Part shown: piece by piece, positions 1 through 8,081 of the stretch
Layout of the letters: each line of letters opens with the position of its first letter
Position numbering within the stretch: position 1 is the stretch's first letter
Assembly: GCF_018847375.1 (NCBI RefSeq)
Contig: NZ_CP072036.1
Coordinates: forward strand, 1,736,001-1,800,000
Source: Akkermansia massiliensis
GTDB lineage: Bacteria > Verrucomicrobiota > Verrucomicrobiia > Verrucomicrobiales > Akkermansiaceae
Length of the DNA stretch: 64,000 bases
Direction: 5' to 3'
Translations under genes and position numbers: made by a program
Notes under the pieces: model-generated
The model's input: the letters and a program-made list of their open reading frames with translations, nothing else
Told to the model about the DNA's origin: nothing
Database searches by the model: none

Positions 1-395
1 GGGCAAAACCCTTGCTTATATGTTTAAATCTTTGGGTTTGCGGAATTGTTCTTTTCATCGTAATTTTCCTGAAAATTATTAAAATCTATTATAAAAACTG
101 GGAGACGCAAAGCTGCTGCCAATAGGTTTTCCGGCACGTCATATCAACATACAAAATAGTTCTCGTTTTGCAAGTAAAAACGTATCTCTAAAAAGAAAAG
201 ACCAAACGTGTTTTTGCATTCACACTCATTTAGTTTTATAGTCAATTAAAAGTAAACGGATTCTAAATCCGCTGCGTGATTTTCTTTTTCTCAAAAAGCC
301 AGGTTAAGAAATTGTCACAAACCCGTAGTAGACCCGGAGCTTCGTTTTTGGGATACCATGCGGTCAACGGCGCAGGACGCGCCATTTGACCGAAC
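1..395. other. AT-rich intergenic region upstream of pstB
   Basis: No credible gene is visible in these 395 bases. The sequence is much more AT-rich than the pstB coding region. The 3' end of a pstA permease gene, the usual upstream neighbour of pstB, is not present, so pstB either has its own promoter here or is separated from the other pst genes by at least this distance. Several A/T runs could hold a promoter, but I cannot assign -35 and -10 boxes or a Pho box with confidence. Confidence 0.6.
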
Positions 396-1178
396 ATGAC
401 TCCGCATCCAGCCGCCGCCGATCAGACCGCCGTAGAGGTGGATTCCCTGGATTTTTGTTATGGGAGCAAGCAATCCCTGTTCCATGTCACCATGAAGGTT
501 CCCAGAAACCGGGTGACGGCGTTCATCGGCCCTTCCGGATGTGGAAAGTCCACGCTGCTGCGCTGCATCAACCGGATGAATGACCGCATTCCGGAGGCCC
601 GCGTCACGGGCGGCTCCATCCGCATTGACGGGGTGGACGTGACTTCCCCGGCCCTGGACCCCATCCATTTGCGCCGGGAGGTGGGGATGGTTTTCCAGAA
701 GTCCAATCCCTTCCCGATGACCATTTATGAGAACGTTTCCTACGGGTTGAAGCTGGCGGGGGTAAGGAACCGCGGCATTCTGGATGAAGCGGTGGAGGAA
801 AGCCTGAGGCATGCCGCCTTATGGGATGAAGTGAAGGACCGCCTGCATGCTTCCGCCAACGGCCTTTCCGGGGGACAGCAGCAGCGCCTGTGCATCGCCC
901 GTTCCATTGCCGTGAAGCCTCGCATCCTGCTGATGGACGAACCTTGTTCCGCCCTGGACCCCATTGCCACGGTGCGGGTGGAAGAGCTGATGCACCGGCT
1001 CAAGGAGGAGTTCACCATCATCGTGGTTACCCACAACATGCAGCAGGCCACCCGCGTTTCCGACCTGACCGGTTTTTTCATGCTGGGAAGACTGGTGGAG
1101 TTTGATTCCACGGAGAAGATTTTTTCCAATCCTTCCATGAAAGAAACGGAGGATTATATCACGGGAAGATTCAGTTAA
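396..1178 (+). CDS. pstB: Phosphate ABC transporter ATP-binding protein PstB
   Basis: This is the cytoplasmic ATPase that powers high-affinity phosphate import through PstA/PstC with the binding protein PstS. All ABC landmarks are present: Walker [10 protein letters not shown] at residues 45-53, a Q-loop ([16 protein letters not shown], about 99-114) with the PstB-typical NPFPM sequence, signature LSGGQQQRL at 157-165, Walker B ILLMDEP at 177-183, and a switch His in VVTHN near residue 213. The length of 260 aa is normal for the family. The ATG at 396 has no strong Shine-Dalgarno sequence, but the N-terminus reads well from there. It lies 185 bp upstream of phoU on the same strand, the classic pst-phoU order, but pstS, pstC and pstA are not in the window. 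Confidence 0.96.
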   Translation: MTPHPAAADQTAVEVDSLDFCYGSKQSLFHVTMKVPRNRVTAFIGPSGCGKSTLLRCINRMNDRIPEARVTGGSIRIDGVDVTSPALDPIHLRREVGMVFQKSNPFPMTIYENVSYGLKLAGVRNRGILDEAVEESLRHAALWDEVKDRLHASANGLSGGQQQRLCIARSIAVKPRILLMDEPCSALDPIATVRVEELMHRLKEEFTIIVVTHNMQQATRVSDLTGFFMLGRLVEFDSTEKIFSNPSMKETEDYITGRFS

Positions 1179-1363
1179 CAGAGAGTTGTTTATGTTTTTT
1201 TCAAAGTTTACTTCCAGAAAGGGAGCCGGGCATTTTTCCCTTTCCTCCGGCGTTGTACGGAGGCTGGCCGCATCCTCCGCCAAAAGGAACAGCCTGCGCC
1301 GCCAGCACATTTTTTACCATGCCGGCAAAAGCGCCGCCAGTCCTCAAGCCAATATTCCTAATC

Positions 1364-2011
1364 ATGAATCACGACGCGCACACCCTGAGGGAGTTTGACG
1401 CCGCCCTTTCCTCCCTGAATACGCATTTGCTCCAGATGGCCTACAAGGCGCAGAGCGCCCTTGACCTGGCTGCCGCCGGGCTGCTGCAGCAGAATGAATC
1501 CGCCTCCAACCAGGCCATTGCGGATGATGAGGAGCTGGACGAGCTGGAAATGACGGTGGACCGGGAAGGCCTGCATCTGCTGGCTTTTTTCAGTCCCGTA
1601 GCCTCCGATCTCAAGGTGGTGCTGGCTTCCATACGCATGTCTTCCATGTATGAACGGATCGGGGATGAGGCCGTGACGATCGCCAAGAGGGCCAACAAGC
1701 TTAACAAGCGCCCCCGCATCCGGGAGGCCGCCCAGGCGGACCCCGTTTACCGGGAGATGGCGGAGCAGTTCAGAGCGGTGAACAAGGCCGTCTCTTCCTG
1801 GGACGGGAAGGCCCTGGCGGAGCTGGTTCCCGCGCTGGAGACGCTGGCGGAGCATGCGGCGGCCATGACGGATACGTTCATGCGCCTGCCGGAACAGTAT
1901 CAGGACAATCTGATTTCCGTGGCGGACCTGATTTTTGTGGGCCGTTCCATGGAACGCATGGCGGAAGGCCTGCAAAAGGTGGTGGCGGAAGCCCTTTATG
2001 CGGCGTCTTGA
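1364..2011 (+). CDS. phoU: Phosphate signalling regulator PhoU
   Basis: PhoU is a cytoplasmic negative regulator that links the Pst transporter to the phosphate two-component system and limits phosphate uptake. The 215-aa product shows the two tandem three-helix PhoU modules, with metal-site-like acidic segments such as SMYERIGDEA in the first half and SMERMAEGLQ in the second. I start it at 1364 (MNHDAHTLREFD...). The frame is open back to 1253, but those 37 extra codons do not look like PhoU protein. It follows pstB directly. The gap of 185 bp contains a short GCCGG/CCGGC hairpin and may carry a separate promoter. Confidence 0.92.
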   Translation: MNHDAHTLREFDAALSSLNTHLLQMAYKAQSALDLAAAGLLQQNESASNQAIADDEELDELEMTVDREGLHLLAFFSPVASDLKVVLASIRMSSMYERIGDEAVTIAKRANKLNKRPRIREAAQADPVYREMAEQFRAVNKAVSSWDGKALAELVPALETLAEHAAAMTDTFMRLPEQYQDNLISVADLIFVGRSMERMAEGLQKVVAEALYAAS

Positions 2012-2107
2012 CAGCGCACGCCTGAAAAGTTGAAAGACGGGGTTTCGGAGTTTGGCGCGCCGGAACATTTCCTGGCTTTCCCGCGCAGGGGACTGCGGAT
2101 ATGCCTT

Positions 2108-3067
2108 TTACCTGACGGTCCAGGTGATATTGCGCGTGGCTGACTGGCCGGGACGCAGGATGACGCTAGGGAAGTGGGGCGTGTTGACGGCATTGGGGAA
2201 GCCCTGGGCTTCCAGCGCGATTCCCTGGCGCGCCTGGGGCAGGTATTCCCCGGTATACACCTGGAGGCCGGGCGCGTCCGTCGCCACGATCAGGCGGTGG
2301 CGGGATTCCGGGTCCAGAAGGATGGCGGCGATTTTGTCGCCGGGTTCGGAATCCAGCACGTAGTTGTGGTCCAGTCCGGCGGCGGTGTCCGGATGGGCGG
2401 CGGAGTTGCGTTCTCCCAGCAGGGCTGCCTTCCGCAGGTCAAAGTCCGTTCCTTCCACGGGAAGGATGCGGCCGTCCGGAATGTTGGTGGCGTCCACCGG
2501 GGTGTAGGCGGAAGCCCGCACCTCCAGCGTCATGGAGTCAATGGTGGGCTTGCCGGAAAGGTTCCAGTAGGCGTGGTTGGTGAGGTTGACGATGGTGGCC
2601 GCGTCCGCGTACGCTTCCAGCCGGAGGTGGAGGGTTTCTTCCACCACGGTATAGGTGGCTACCACTTCCAGATTGCCGGGATAGTTTTCCTCCCCGTCTG
2701 CGGAGTGCAGGGTAAGCACCAGCGTGTTGCGCGTGGCTTCCTGCACCTGCCAGATTTTGCTGTCGAAGCCCTGCACGCCTCCGTGCAGGTGGTTGGGGCC
2801 GTTGTTGACGGCCACGGAATGGGAGTCTCCGTCAATGGAGAACCTGCCTTTTGCGATGCGATTCGCGACACGGCCGCAAATCGCACCGCAATAACAGGTG
2901 TCTTTCAGCATGTCTTCAAAGTGCTTGGGCCCTACGATCATGTCCATGCCGTCCTTGACGACGGAGATGATGCGCCCCCCGTAGTTGCTGATGCGTACCG
3001 TCAGCTTGTCGGAAGACAGTTCAAACAGTTCTACTGGAGCGCCGCCGGGTAAGGTGCCGAAGATCAT
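2108..3067 (-). CDS. galM: Aldose 1-epimerase (galactose mutarotase)
   Basis: It interconverts alpha and beta anomers of aldohexoses such as galactose before the Leloir pathway. The 319-aa protein has the family's conserved blocks in order: an N-terminal beta-sandwich start (LPGGAPVELFELSS), the segment NGPNHLHGG with the first catalytic His, TNHAYWNLSG with the second, and near the C-terminus GIALEAQGFPNAVN with the catalytic Glu. No signal peptide is seen, so it should be cytoplasmic. It lies 34 bp downstream of the glycine-zipper lipoprotein gene on the same strand and converges with phoU, with no clear terminator in the 96-bp gap. Galactose released from mucin glycans is a plausible substrate in a gut bacterium, but that is inference. 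Confidence 0.93.
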   Translation of the reverse strand: MIFGTLPGGAPVELFELSSDKLTVRISNYGGRIISVVKDGMDMIVGPKHFEDMLKDTCYCGAICGRVANRIAKGRFSIDGDSHSVAVNNGPNHLHGGVQGFDSKIWQVQEATRNTLVLTLHSADGEENYPGNLEVVATYTVVEETLHLRLEAYADAATIVNLTNHAYWNLSGKPTIDSMTLEVRASAYTPVDATNIPDGRILPVEGTDFDLRKAALLGERNSAAHPDTAAGLDHNYVLDSEPGDKIAAILLDPESRHRLIVATDAPGLQVYTGEYLPQARQGIALEAQGFPNAVNTPHFPSVILRPGQSATRNITWTVR

Positions 3068-3101
3068 GCCGGTATGTAGCTGGTCAGTGAAGGAGGGCCA
3101 A

Positions 3102-3581
3102 TTAGTAGGCCAGCACGCGGGAACCGTTGTTGCCGATGATCACGCGCACGCGCTGTCCGACCTGGATCGGGTTGTTCCTGCTGGCGACCTGCACGACCGT
3201 GTAGTTGCGGGTGCCGTTCCTTTTCTGGTCCAGGCGCACGGTGATGCGTTCCCCGGTCGTGTTGTTCACGGCCTTGTCAATCTGGTTGCCGGCGATGCCG
3301 CCCAGAATGGCGCCGCCCGCTGCCGTGGCGTACTTGGCGTTGCCGCCGCCGAACATGGCGCCGGTCAGGCCGCCCGCCACTGCACCGATGCCGGTGCCGG
3401 TATTGGCGTTATTGGCCTGGATTTTGACGTTTTCCACACTGGTGACCGTACCGGTATAGGTTTCCTGTGCGCCGCCGATTTCGTTCAGGTTGTAGGCGTT
3501 CGGGGAACCGAAGTTGGTGCAGGAGGTGATGGACAGCGCGATGGCCGCACAGCCGATGGTAAGAATGGAAGTCGTTTTCAT
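3102..3581 (-). CDS. Glycine-zipper outer-membrane lipoprotein (SlyB/Pcp-like)
   Basis: The 159-aa product begins with a lipoprotein signal peptide ending in a lipobox-like ITSC, so Cys21 would be lipidated. Residues about 60-105 form a glycine-zipper two-segment domain (GTGIGAVAGGLTGAMFGGG and ATAAGGAILGGIAGN), as in the 17-kDa surface antigen/SlyB/Pcp family. A basic beta-rich tail follows (RITVRLDQKRNGTRNYTVVQV). Members of this family sit in the outer membrane and are linked to envelope stability. The exact role here is unknown. It is followed after 34 bp by galM, so the two genes may be co-transcribed, although they share no obvious function. Confidence 0.85.
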   Translation of the reverse strand: MKTTSILTIGCAAIALSITSCTNFGSPNAYNLNEIGGAQETYTGTVTSVENVKIQANNANTGTGIGAVAGGLTGAMFGGGNAKYATAAGGAILGGIAGNQIDKAVNNTTGERITVRLDQKRNGTRNYTVVQVASRNNPIQVGQRVRVIIGNNGSRVLAY

Positions 3582-3667
3582 GATGACAATTTATAAAATG
3601 GGTTGAAGGTTCAAATCAAGTAATTTCATGGTCAACGGGACGGACGGTTTTACGCCCACCCGGTGGA

Positions 3668-3700
3668 GAAAACCCTTGCCGAAAGGGTTCGGCAAGGGTT
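3668..3700 (-). terminator. Rho-independent terminator of the Cys-rich peptide gene
   Basis: A perfect 13-bp stem (AACCCTTGCCGAA at 3671-3683 with its complement at 3688-3700) closes a 4-base loop. Read on the minus strand the stem ends in TTTTCT, giving a short U-rich tail. It lies 28 bp beyond the stop codon of the small Cys/Lys-rich gene on the same strand. Confidence 0.8.
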
Positions 3701-3728
3701 CGCGTTCATTGTGATGGTTTCCGTGAGG

Positions 3729-3971
3729 TTAGGCCTTGGGAGCTTCTTCCTTTTTGGAGCAGTCGCAGGGCTTTTCACCTTTGCTGCAGGGCTTGTCGCA
3801 TTTTTTGCCGCACTTGCCTTCCTTGTCGCATTTCTTGTCGCACTTTTTGTCTTTCTTGCAGCACTTCTGAGCAGCGGGGGCGGAGGAATCGGCCGGAGCG
3901 GCGGCTTCCTGGGCGTAACCGTTGACACTGAATGCGAAAGCAAAGGCTGCTACAGCGAGGATCTTTTTCAT
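3729..3971 (-). CDS. Small exported cysteine/lysine-rich protein
   Basis: The 80-aa precursor has a standard signal peptide (MKKILAVAAFAFAFSVNGYAQ) with probable cleavage after an A-Q-like site. A short Ala/Pro/Ser linker follows, then a tail packed with 9 cysteines and many lysines (for example CDKKCDKEGKCGKKC). The Cys spacing alternates between CX3C and CX5C and ends in CXC. I prefer the start at 3971. The frame extends 14 codons further upstream but those contain no plausible export signal. I do not recognise the family. The composition suggests metal binding or disulfide cross-linking in the periplasm or at the surface, which is inference. It has its own terminator at 3668-3700 and its own upstream region of more than 200 bp, so it is probably monocistronic and possibly abundant. 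Confidence 0.75.
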   Translation of the reverse strand: MKKILAVAAFAFAFSVNGYAQEAAAPADSSAPAAQKCCKKDKKCDKKCDKEGKCGKKCDKPCSKGEKPCDCSKKEEAPKA

Positions 3972-4206
3972 ATGATGATGTGTGAGGTTGGTGTTGTTGA
4001 TGATAAACGGCACATAATCTGCCGTTCTACGACTGATAGAGTAACAGAGTTTAAGATTTGTTCAAAAAAATGTGCAGTCAGCATGTTTTTTTTAGGGAGG
4101 TTTTCGATTCAACTGCGTTTTTTAAACCGGGGTAAGTCTGACAGTGCCGCGGCGTGGACGGAGCGGCGGCTTGCATGGCCTGCCGTCTTAAGGCACGCTA
4201 AGAAAC

Positions 4207-6726
4207 ATGAGTTCAGCCAAGGAGCCTGTGACGCGCCGTTTCGGAAACGGTTTGACGGTTTTGATCAAGGAGGACAAGTCCCATCCCGTAGTGTCCCTTC
4301 AGTACTGGGTGGGCACCGGGTCCATGAATGAGGGCCACTGGCAGGGGAGCGGCCTTTCCCATTTGCTGGAACACCTGGTGTTCAAGGGAACGGAGCATTA
4401 TTCCGGGCAGGACCTGGCCCGCAAGGTCCAGGAACGCGGCGGCCACTGGAATGCCTATACCAGCGTGAACCGCACCGTGTATTATATAGACGGCCCTGCG
4501 GATTCCTGGCAGATTTTCCTGAACCTTCTGACGGAGCTGGTGTTTTTCCCCACGTTCCCGGAGGATGAACTGGAGCGGGAGAAGGGGGTGGTGCGCCGGG
4601 AGATGGCCATGTACGCGGACGATCCCGATTCTGTGGCTTACCAGCTTCTGATGCAGACATTGTATCTCAAGCATCCGCGCCGCTGGCCCGTGCTGGGGGA
4701 ACCCGCCGCGTTTGACTGCCTGACGCGCCAGGACGTGCTGGATTACCATGCCAGCCGCTATGTTCCGAACAATGTGGTGCTTTCCATCGCGGGGGATGTG
4801 GATGCCGCAGAGATTTTTTCCCATCTGGAACTGCTGGTGGAAGATTTAAAGTCCCGCCCCCTGAACCGGGAGCTTATTCCCCATGAACCGCACCAGTTCG
4901 GTTCCCGCAGGGTGCGCAAGGAATTTGCCGTGCCTTATTCCAAACTGAACCTTGCCTGGCGCCTGCCCTGTTCAGGCCATCCGGATACGCCGGCCCTTTC
5001 CGCCCTGGCCAGCATCCTGGGCGGGGGCCGTTCCGCGCGTTTTTATGAAAAGTTCCACGACCGCCTGGGGCTGGTGTACAGCATTGAGGTGCATTCCAAC
5101 CAGTCCGAGACTGACGAAGGGGCGTTCACCATCAGCATTGACGTGGACCGCGCCCAGCGTGACAAGGTGCGGGACCTGGTGCTCCAGGAACTGCGGAATC
5201 TGGCACAGGAGGATTTTACGGAGGATTTGAAGAGAGTTTGCAAGCAGACGCGGGTCAGCCGCCTGCGCCGCAGGAGTTCCGCCGCTGGAGTGGCCTCGGA
5301 AATGGGGGCGGACTGGTTCGGGGCGCGCAATTTGAACCTGTCTTCAGAATGGCAGGAAGCCATTGAACGGGTGACTACGGAAGACCTGCACCGCGTGTGC
5401 TCCACCTGGCTGTCCTCCCCGAATGTGACGGAAGTCAGCCTGGATCCCGTGGGCAGCAACGCCGCGGAGGAAGACGGTTCCGCCGCCGGGACGGAAACGG
5501 CCCTGAGCGAGCATGTGCTTGGCAACGGCATGAAGGTGGTGATTCGTGAGGACCACCGCCTTCCGCTGGCCTATGCCTGCCTGGCCTTCAAGGCCGGCTG
5601 CCGTGCGGAGAATGAACATGACGCCGGGGTGACGGATTTGATGTCCGAATGCCTGCTGAAAGGGACCGCCACGCGTTCCGCAGGGGACATAGCGCGTTTT
5701 CTGGAGGACATCGGAGGGGCCATCAATACCTCCACAGGCAACAATTCCCTGAGCGTGGGCTGCCAGATTCTGGCGGAAGACCTGGATTCCGGACTGGAGC
5801 TGATGGCGGATGTGGTGATGAATCCCTCCTTCCCGGAGGACGCCTTCCTCCGGGAGAAGGAGTCCTTTGTGGCGGATGCGGAGGAGGATTTGGAAGATCC
5901 GCTTTCCGTGGCGTTCCGGCAGGAACGGAAGGTGGCCTACGGCCATGTTTCCTACGGGAATTCCCCGTCCGGCACGCCGGAGAGCCTTTCTTCACTGACG
6001 GTGCGGGACGTGAAGGAACAGTATGAACGCATCATCTGCGCCTCCAATGCCGTGATATGCATTTCCGGAGATGTCAGGAAGGAGGAGGTTCTCCCTCTTC
6101 TGGAAAAGCGCCTTGGCGGAATGAGGGCCGGAATGCCGCCGGTCCTGACTCCCACGCCCGCGCTGCGCGCTGGCCGGGAGGTGTCCGTGCTGGACAAGCA
6201 GCAAGCCGTGCTGGTGGTGGGAATGCCGTGCGTGGACGTGGCTTCCCCGGAAATGGCGCAGGCGCTGCTGTTCCAGGCCTGGTGCAGTGACATGGCCGGT
6301 CCCGTTTTCACCAACATCCGGGAGGAAGCCGGGCTGGCCTACTATGCCAGCTCCTCCCTGTTCATCGGCATGGACGCCGGAGGCATCTGCTTCTACCTGG
6401 GCACCTCTCCGGAACAACTGGAGGAAGCCGGGCAGCGGCTGGAAAAGACTCTGGAGATGATTCATGAGCGCGGCATGACGGAAGAGGAGCTGGAACGCAC
6501 CAAGGCGTCCGCCCTTTCCTCCCGCCTGCTGGCCATGCAGTCCAACGGAGCCCTGTGCCAGATGCTGGCTCTGGATATCCTGTTCGGGCTGCCCCTGGAT
6601 GCGTTTGAACGGCAGACAGTCGCCATCAGGAACATGGAGCTGGACCAGGTGAACGCTTTTATCAAGAAGGTGCTGGACCCCGCGCAGCCGCGTTCCTGGT
6701 CCATCGTGCGTCCGCCCCTTTCCTGA
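4207..6726 (+). CDS. M16 family zinc metallopeptidase, two fused halves
   Basis: The 839-aa protein contains two M16 (pitrilysin/insulinase-like) halves. The first half is catalytic: it has the inverted zinc motif HLLEH at residues 52-56 and the distal Glu132 exactly 76 residues later (in REKGVVRREM), the spacing expected of the family. The second half starts near residue 430 (LGNGMKVVIREDHRLP) and repeats the fold, but has LMSEC where the HXXEH motif should be, so it is a structural partner and not active. Such proteins enclose and cut short peptides. No signal peptide is evident at MSSAKEPVTRRFGNG, which is unusual because many bacterial homologues are periplasmic. The gene ends at a good terminator and stands alone. 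Confidence 0.92.
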   Translation: MSSAKEPVTRRFGNGLTVLIKEDKSHPVVSLQYWVGTGSMNEGHWQGSGLSHLLEHLVFKGTEHYSGQDLARKVQERGGHWNAYTSVNRTVYYIDGPADSWQIFLNLLTELVFFPTFPEDELEREKGVVRREMAMYADDPDSVAYQLLMQTLYLKHPRRWPVLGEPAAFDCLTRQDVLDYHASRYVPNNVVLSIAGDVDAAEIFSHLELLVEDLKSRPLNRELIPHEPHQFGSRRVRKEFAVPYSKLNLAWRLPCSGHPDTPALSALASILGGGRSARFYEKFHDRLGLVYSIEVHSNQSETDEGAFTISIDVDRAQRDKVRDLVLQELRNLAQEDFTEDLKRVCKQTRVSRLRRRSSAAGVASEMGADWFGARNLNLSSEWQEAIERVTTEDLHRVCSTWLSSPNVTEVSLDPVGSNAAEEDGSAAGTETALSEHVLGNGMKVVIREDHRLPLAYACLAFKAGCRAENEHDAGVTDLMSECLLKGTATRSAGDIARFLEDIGGAINTSTGNNSLSVGCQILAEDLDSGLELMADVVMNPSFPEDAFLREKESFVADAEEDLEDPLSVAFRQERKVAYGHVSYGNSPSGTPESLSSLTVRDVKEQYERIICASNAVICISGDVRKEEVLPLLEKRLGGMRAGMPPVLTPTPALRAGREVSVLDKQQAVLVVGMPCVDVASPEMAQALLFQAWCSDMAGPVFTNIREEAGLAYYASSSLFIGMDAGGICFYLGTSPEQLEEAGQRLEKTLEMIHERGMTEEELERTKASALSSRLLAMQSNGALCQMLALDILFGLPLDAFERQTVAIRNMELDQVNAFIKKVLDPAQPRSWSIVRPPLS

Positions 6727-6740
6727 CTTTCCTGAGGAAG

Positions 6741-6781
6741 CGGGATAACGGAGCGGCTTTTGCTCCACCTCCCGTTTTTTT
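6741..6781 (+). terminator. Rho-independent terminator after the M16 peptidase
   Basis: CGGGA (6741-6745) pairs with TCCCG (6770-6774), and GGAGC (6750-6754) pairs with GCTCC (6762-6766). The hairpin is followed directly by seven T residues (6775-6781). It starts 14 bases after the peptidase stop codon. Confidence 0.8.
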
Positions 6782-7044
6782 GCCCTGTTGGCGGCCAGGT
6801 TCCACCGGGGGCCTGGCCTGCCTGCCGCAAAAGTGGGAATCGGCGTTCCGCCCGGGAATGAGGGCCTCCTGGCCCTCATCAAGTGCGGCTGCGGGAGAAA
6901 GGGAAGAAAGCCCTGCTTTGCTTCGGACGGACGTAAATGCGAAAGGCGGGAGCCTTCCGCTCCCGGATGGGAGTTTTCCGTCTTTACCGGTTTTTCAAGC
7001 GGAGTATTCCTCTTTTTCTGCCGGGTTGCCCTGCCACCGGGCGT
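6782..7044. other. Intergenic region with hairpins, no gene
   Basis: This stretch between the peptidase terminator and the bactofilin terminator has open frames, but none resembles a real protein. It contains the repeated hairpin element described at 6851-6883 and a second 7-bp hairpin, CGGGAGC with GCTCCCG, around 6948-6965. I see no match to tmRNA, RNase P RNA or SRP RNA landmarks. Confidence 0.5.
6851..6883. repeat. Dispersed palindromic element, copy 1
   Basis: A 9-bp perfect stem (ATGAGGGCC with GGCCCTCAT, 6858-6879) closes a TCCT loop. The 33-base segment matches the copy at 49807-49839 at 25 positions. Two of the differences are complementary changes on opposite sides of the stem: TG/CA here, CA/TG there. 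This points to a maintained structure and not a chance palindrome. It behaves like a REP-type intergenic element. Confidence 0.6.
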
Positions 7045-7080
7045 AAAAAAGCCGTTCCCTCGCGCAGGACGGAACGGCTT
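7045..7080 (-). terminator. Rho-independent terminator of the pyrH-frr-bactofilin cluster
   Basis: On the minus strand AAGCCGTTCC (7080-7071) pairs with GGAACGGCTT (7058-7049) and runs into TTTTTT (7050-7045). It lies 24 bases beyond the bactofilin stop codon. Confidence 0.88.
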
Positions 7081-7104
7081 GATGAAAAAATGAGGTTCGC
7101 GGTT

Positions 7105-7425
7105 TTAACCGATTTCCGTGCGGCCCAGCAGGTGGGCGCCTTCTTCCATGGCGAGGCTGCGGGTCTTCATGTCCCCGACGACGCGGGCCTGCTGCTTGAG
7201 TTCGCAGCGGTCGGAGGTGACCTTGCCTTCTACGTTGCCGTAGATGCGCACGTCTCCGGCGGTGATGTCGCCCTTGATCTGGGCGGTTTCTCCGATGGTG
7301 ACTTTTCCTTTGTCGGAAATGATTTCACCTTCGATTTTGCCGTCGATGTGCATGTCGTTCTGGAAACGGATGGTTCCCTTGATTTCAATGCCGGAGGCGA
7401 GGAAGTTTGTTACGTTGTCTGTCAT
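7105..7425 (-). CDS. Bactofilin, polymer-forming cytoskeletal protein
   Basis: The 106-aa protein is almost entirely a bactofilin (DUF583) domain. It has short repeating beta segments of the right-handed beta-helix type, for example GTIRFQNDMHIDGKIEGEI, GKVTIGETAQIKGDITAGDV and RIYGNVEGKVTS. Bactofilins polymerise without nucleotide and scaffold cell-shape, stalk or envelope functions at the inner membrane. The N-terminal tail MTDNVTNFLASG is short, and the basic C-terminal tail seen in some longer members is absent. It is the last gene of a minus-strand series with pyrH and frr (34-bp gap to frr), followed by a strong terminator. The link to the two housekeeping genes is probably just shared transcription. 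Confidence 0.9.
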   Translation of the reverse strand: MTDNVTNFLASGIEIKGTIRFQNDMHIDGKIEGEIISDKGKVTIGETAQIKGDITAGDVRIYGNVEGKVTSDRCELKQQARVVGDMKTRSLAMEEGAHLLGRTEIG

Positions 7426-7459
7426 TGTCGTAAAATGGTTGGGGATGGATGGTTCTGGC

Positions 7460-8026
7460 TCAGATGGTCATGATGTCCTTTTCCTTGACGGCCACCAGCT
7501 CGTCAATGTCCTTCACGTACTTGTCCGTGAGCTTCTGGATCTGCGTTTCCAGATCGCGCTGGCCGTCTTCCGTGACGATGTTGTCCGCCTTGAGCTTTTT
7601 GGCGGAGTCCATGCCGGCCTTGCGGGCGCCGCGTACGCGCACGCGGGCTTCTTCCGCCTGGGATTTGACAAGCTTCACGAGGTCCTTGCGGCGTTCTTCC
7701 GTGAGGGCGGGAATGGGCAGGCGGATGGAGCGGCCTTCCACCAGCGGGTTGAGGTTCAACTTGCTTTCATTGATAGCGCGGCCGATGTCATGGACGGTGC
7801 TCGGGTCAAAGGGCTGGATGAGGATGAGGCGGGGTTCCGGCGTGCTGATGACGGCCAGGCCCTTCAGCTTCATGACGGAGCCGTAGCTGGAGACGTGCAC
7901 GTCCAGGTTTTCAACGAGGCCGGGGGAGGCTTTTCCCGTGCGCACGCCGGAGAATTCCTGTTTGGCGAAGTCCACGGCCTTGAGCATGGATTCCTCCGTT
8001 TCCAATATTAATGTTTCTGCGTCCAT
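7460..8026 (-). CDS. frr: Ribosome recycling factor
   Basis: RRF splits post-termination 70S ribosomes together with EF-G. The 188-aa protein matches the family's length (about 185) and its typical blocks: LKAVDFAKQEFSGVRTGKASP, the domain II hinge region, then VEGRSIRLPIPALTEERRKDLVKLVK and a long C-terminal helix ending DIDELVAVKEKDIMTI. It follows pyrH after 55 bp, the common pyrH-frr order in bacteria. The usual rpsB-tsf genes are not upstream in this window. An MscS gene occupies that place instead. Confidence 0.96.
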   Translation of the reverse strand: MDAETLILETEESMLKAVDFAKQEFSGVRTGKASPGLVENLDVHVSSYGSVMKLKGLAVISTPEPRLILIQPFDPSTVHDIGRAINESKLNLNPLVEGRSIRLPIPALTEERRKDLVKLVKSQAEEARVRVRGARKAGMDSAKKLKADNIVTEDGQRDLETQIQKLTDKYVKDIDELVAVKEKDIMTI

Positions 8027-8081
8027 GATTGTGGTGGGTGCTAAGTGTTTTTTGTAGGTTGGAAAAAGGGGCGTGCGGAGT

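Noticed and set aside
1..150. GACGCAAAGC with a GGGCAAAACC block upstream, similar to the core of a cyclic-di-GMP (GEMM) riboswitch
   Set aside because: The two blocks are about 85 bases apart with AT-rich DNA between them, and the P3 side does not fold in the expected way; pstB is also not a usual target.
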